In this document: positions 4,972 to 5,162 of the stretch, one piece after another
Numbering within the stretch: position 1 is the stretch's first letter
Layout: every line of letters begins with the position of its first letter
Assembly (NCBI GenBank): GCA_028705705.1
Contig: JAQWCZ010000165.1
Span: 1-5,162 of the forward strand
Origin: Paludibacter sp.
Lineage (GTDB): Bacteria; Bacteroidota; Bacteroidia; Bacteroidales; Paludibacteraceae
DNA: 5,162 bases
Reading direction: 5' to 3'
Made by a program: the position numbers and the translations under genes
Notes under the pieces: generated by a model
Told to the model about the DNA's origin: nothing
Databases searched by the model: none
Seen by the model: the letters and a program-made list of their open reading frames with translations, nothing else

Positions 4972-5162
4972 ATGAAAAAACATTTTTCTCAATCACGTTT
5001 ATTCTATTTATTGTTTGTTAACTGTGCATTAATTCTACTACTTGGTAGCTGTGAGTCATTCATCGACGTTCGCTTTTTAACAAATGTCACCACAAAACCT
5101 GTAACAAACGTCACTGTTACATCCGCACTTACAGGAGGAATAATCAAACGACCCACCAGCAC
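4972..5162 (+). CDS. Putative lipoprotein, N-terminal part, cut by window edge
   Basis: From the ATG at 4972, 63 complete codons are read before the window ends, so the gene is 3'-truncated. The start shows a type II signal peptide: a basic n-region (MKKHFSQSR), a hydrophobic core (about 10-24, LFYLLFVNCALILLL) and the lipobox LGSC with the lipidated Cys at 27. The protein should be exported, lipidated and processed by signal peptidase II. The residues after the cysteine (ESFIDV) contain few acidic residues, so a strong Bacteroidota surface-export signal is not evident. The visible mature part (VRFLTNVTTKPVTNVTVTSA, about 33-52) is rich in alternating Thr and Val, like a beta-sandwich or carboxypeptidase-regulatory-like start, but this is too short to name a family. 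Function is unknown. Confidence 0.78.
   Translation, partial: MKKHFSQSRLFYLLFVNCALILLLGSCESFIDVRFLTNVTTKPVTNVTVTSALTGGIIKRPTS

Noticed and set aside
1..5162. A defence system, CRISPR array, toxin-antitoxin pair or biosynthetic cluster
   Set aside because: None of the five genes carries such domains and no array or paired small genes are visible. Cargo of the mobile element, if any, lies left of the window.

Overview
The window looks like a stretch of a Bacteroidota chromosome, probably a Bacteroidales or Marinilabiliales-type organism. Three things point there: AT-rich intergenic DNA; genes with no Shine-Dalgarno sequence but with TAnnTTTG promoter elements (the Bacteroidota -7 box) at several starts; and protein families of clear Bacteroidota type (an arm-domain tyrosine recombinase, a phosphate transporter fused to a PhoU-like domain, and a lipoprotein). 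No tRNA, rRNA, CRISPR array or insertion sequence is visible.

Left part (1-550): the N-terminal 97 codons of a tyrosine recombinase run leftward off the window edge. Its own -33/-7 promoter lies in front of it. Upstream are a cluster of GTAACAAAA-type repeats, an 11-bp direct repeat (TGGGTACAAAA, two copies 160 bp apart) and a strong hairpin terminator that has no gene to terminate. I read this as the end of an integrated mobile element that continues to the left, with the junction to host DNA probably near 480-510. The att core itself could not be proven.

Middle (613-3709): a TetR/AcrR-type regulator (665-1267) with a textbook promoter, then a 207-bp gap with operator-like repeats, then a 744-residue PiT-family phosphate transporter (1475-3709) with a C-terminal cytoplasmic PhoU-like helical domain. 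The repeats just ahead of the transporter have the 11-bp period and promoter spacing of a Pho box, so phosphate-responsive control is plausible but unproven.

Right part (3718-5162): an extended SDR / NAD-dependent epimerase-type gene (3718-4692, minus strand) converges on the transporter with 8 bp between stop codons. It is divergent from a lipoprotein gene (4972 to the window edge, plus strand). The 279-bp divergent region carries one -7 element for each direction and two perfect short palindromes, one upstream of the SDR promoter and one at the expected transcription start of the lipoprotein gene.

The genes do not form one obvious pathway. This looks like ordinary core chromosome next to the end of a mobile element. 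I found no convincing new multi-gene system; the most useful leads are the element boundary and the operator-like sites.
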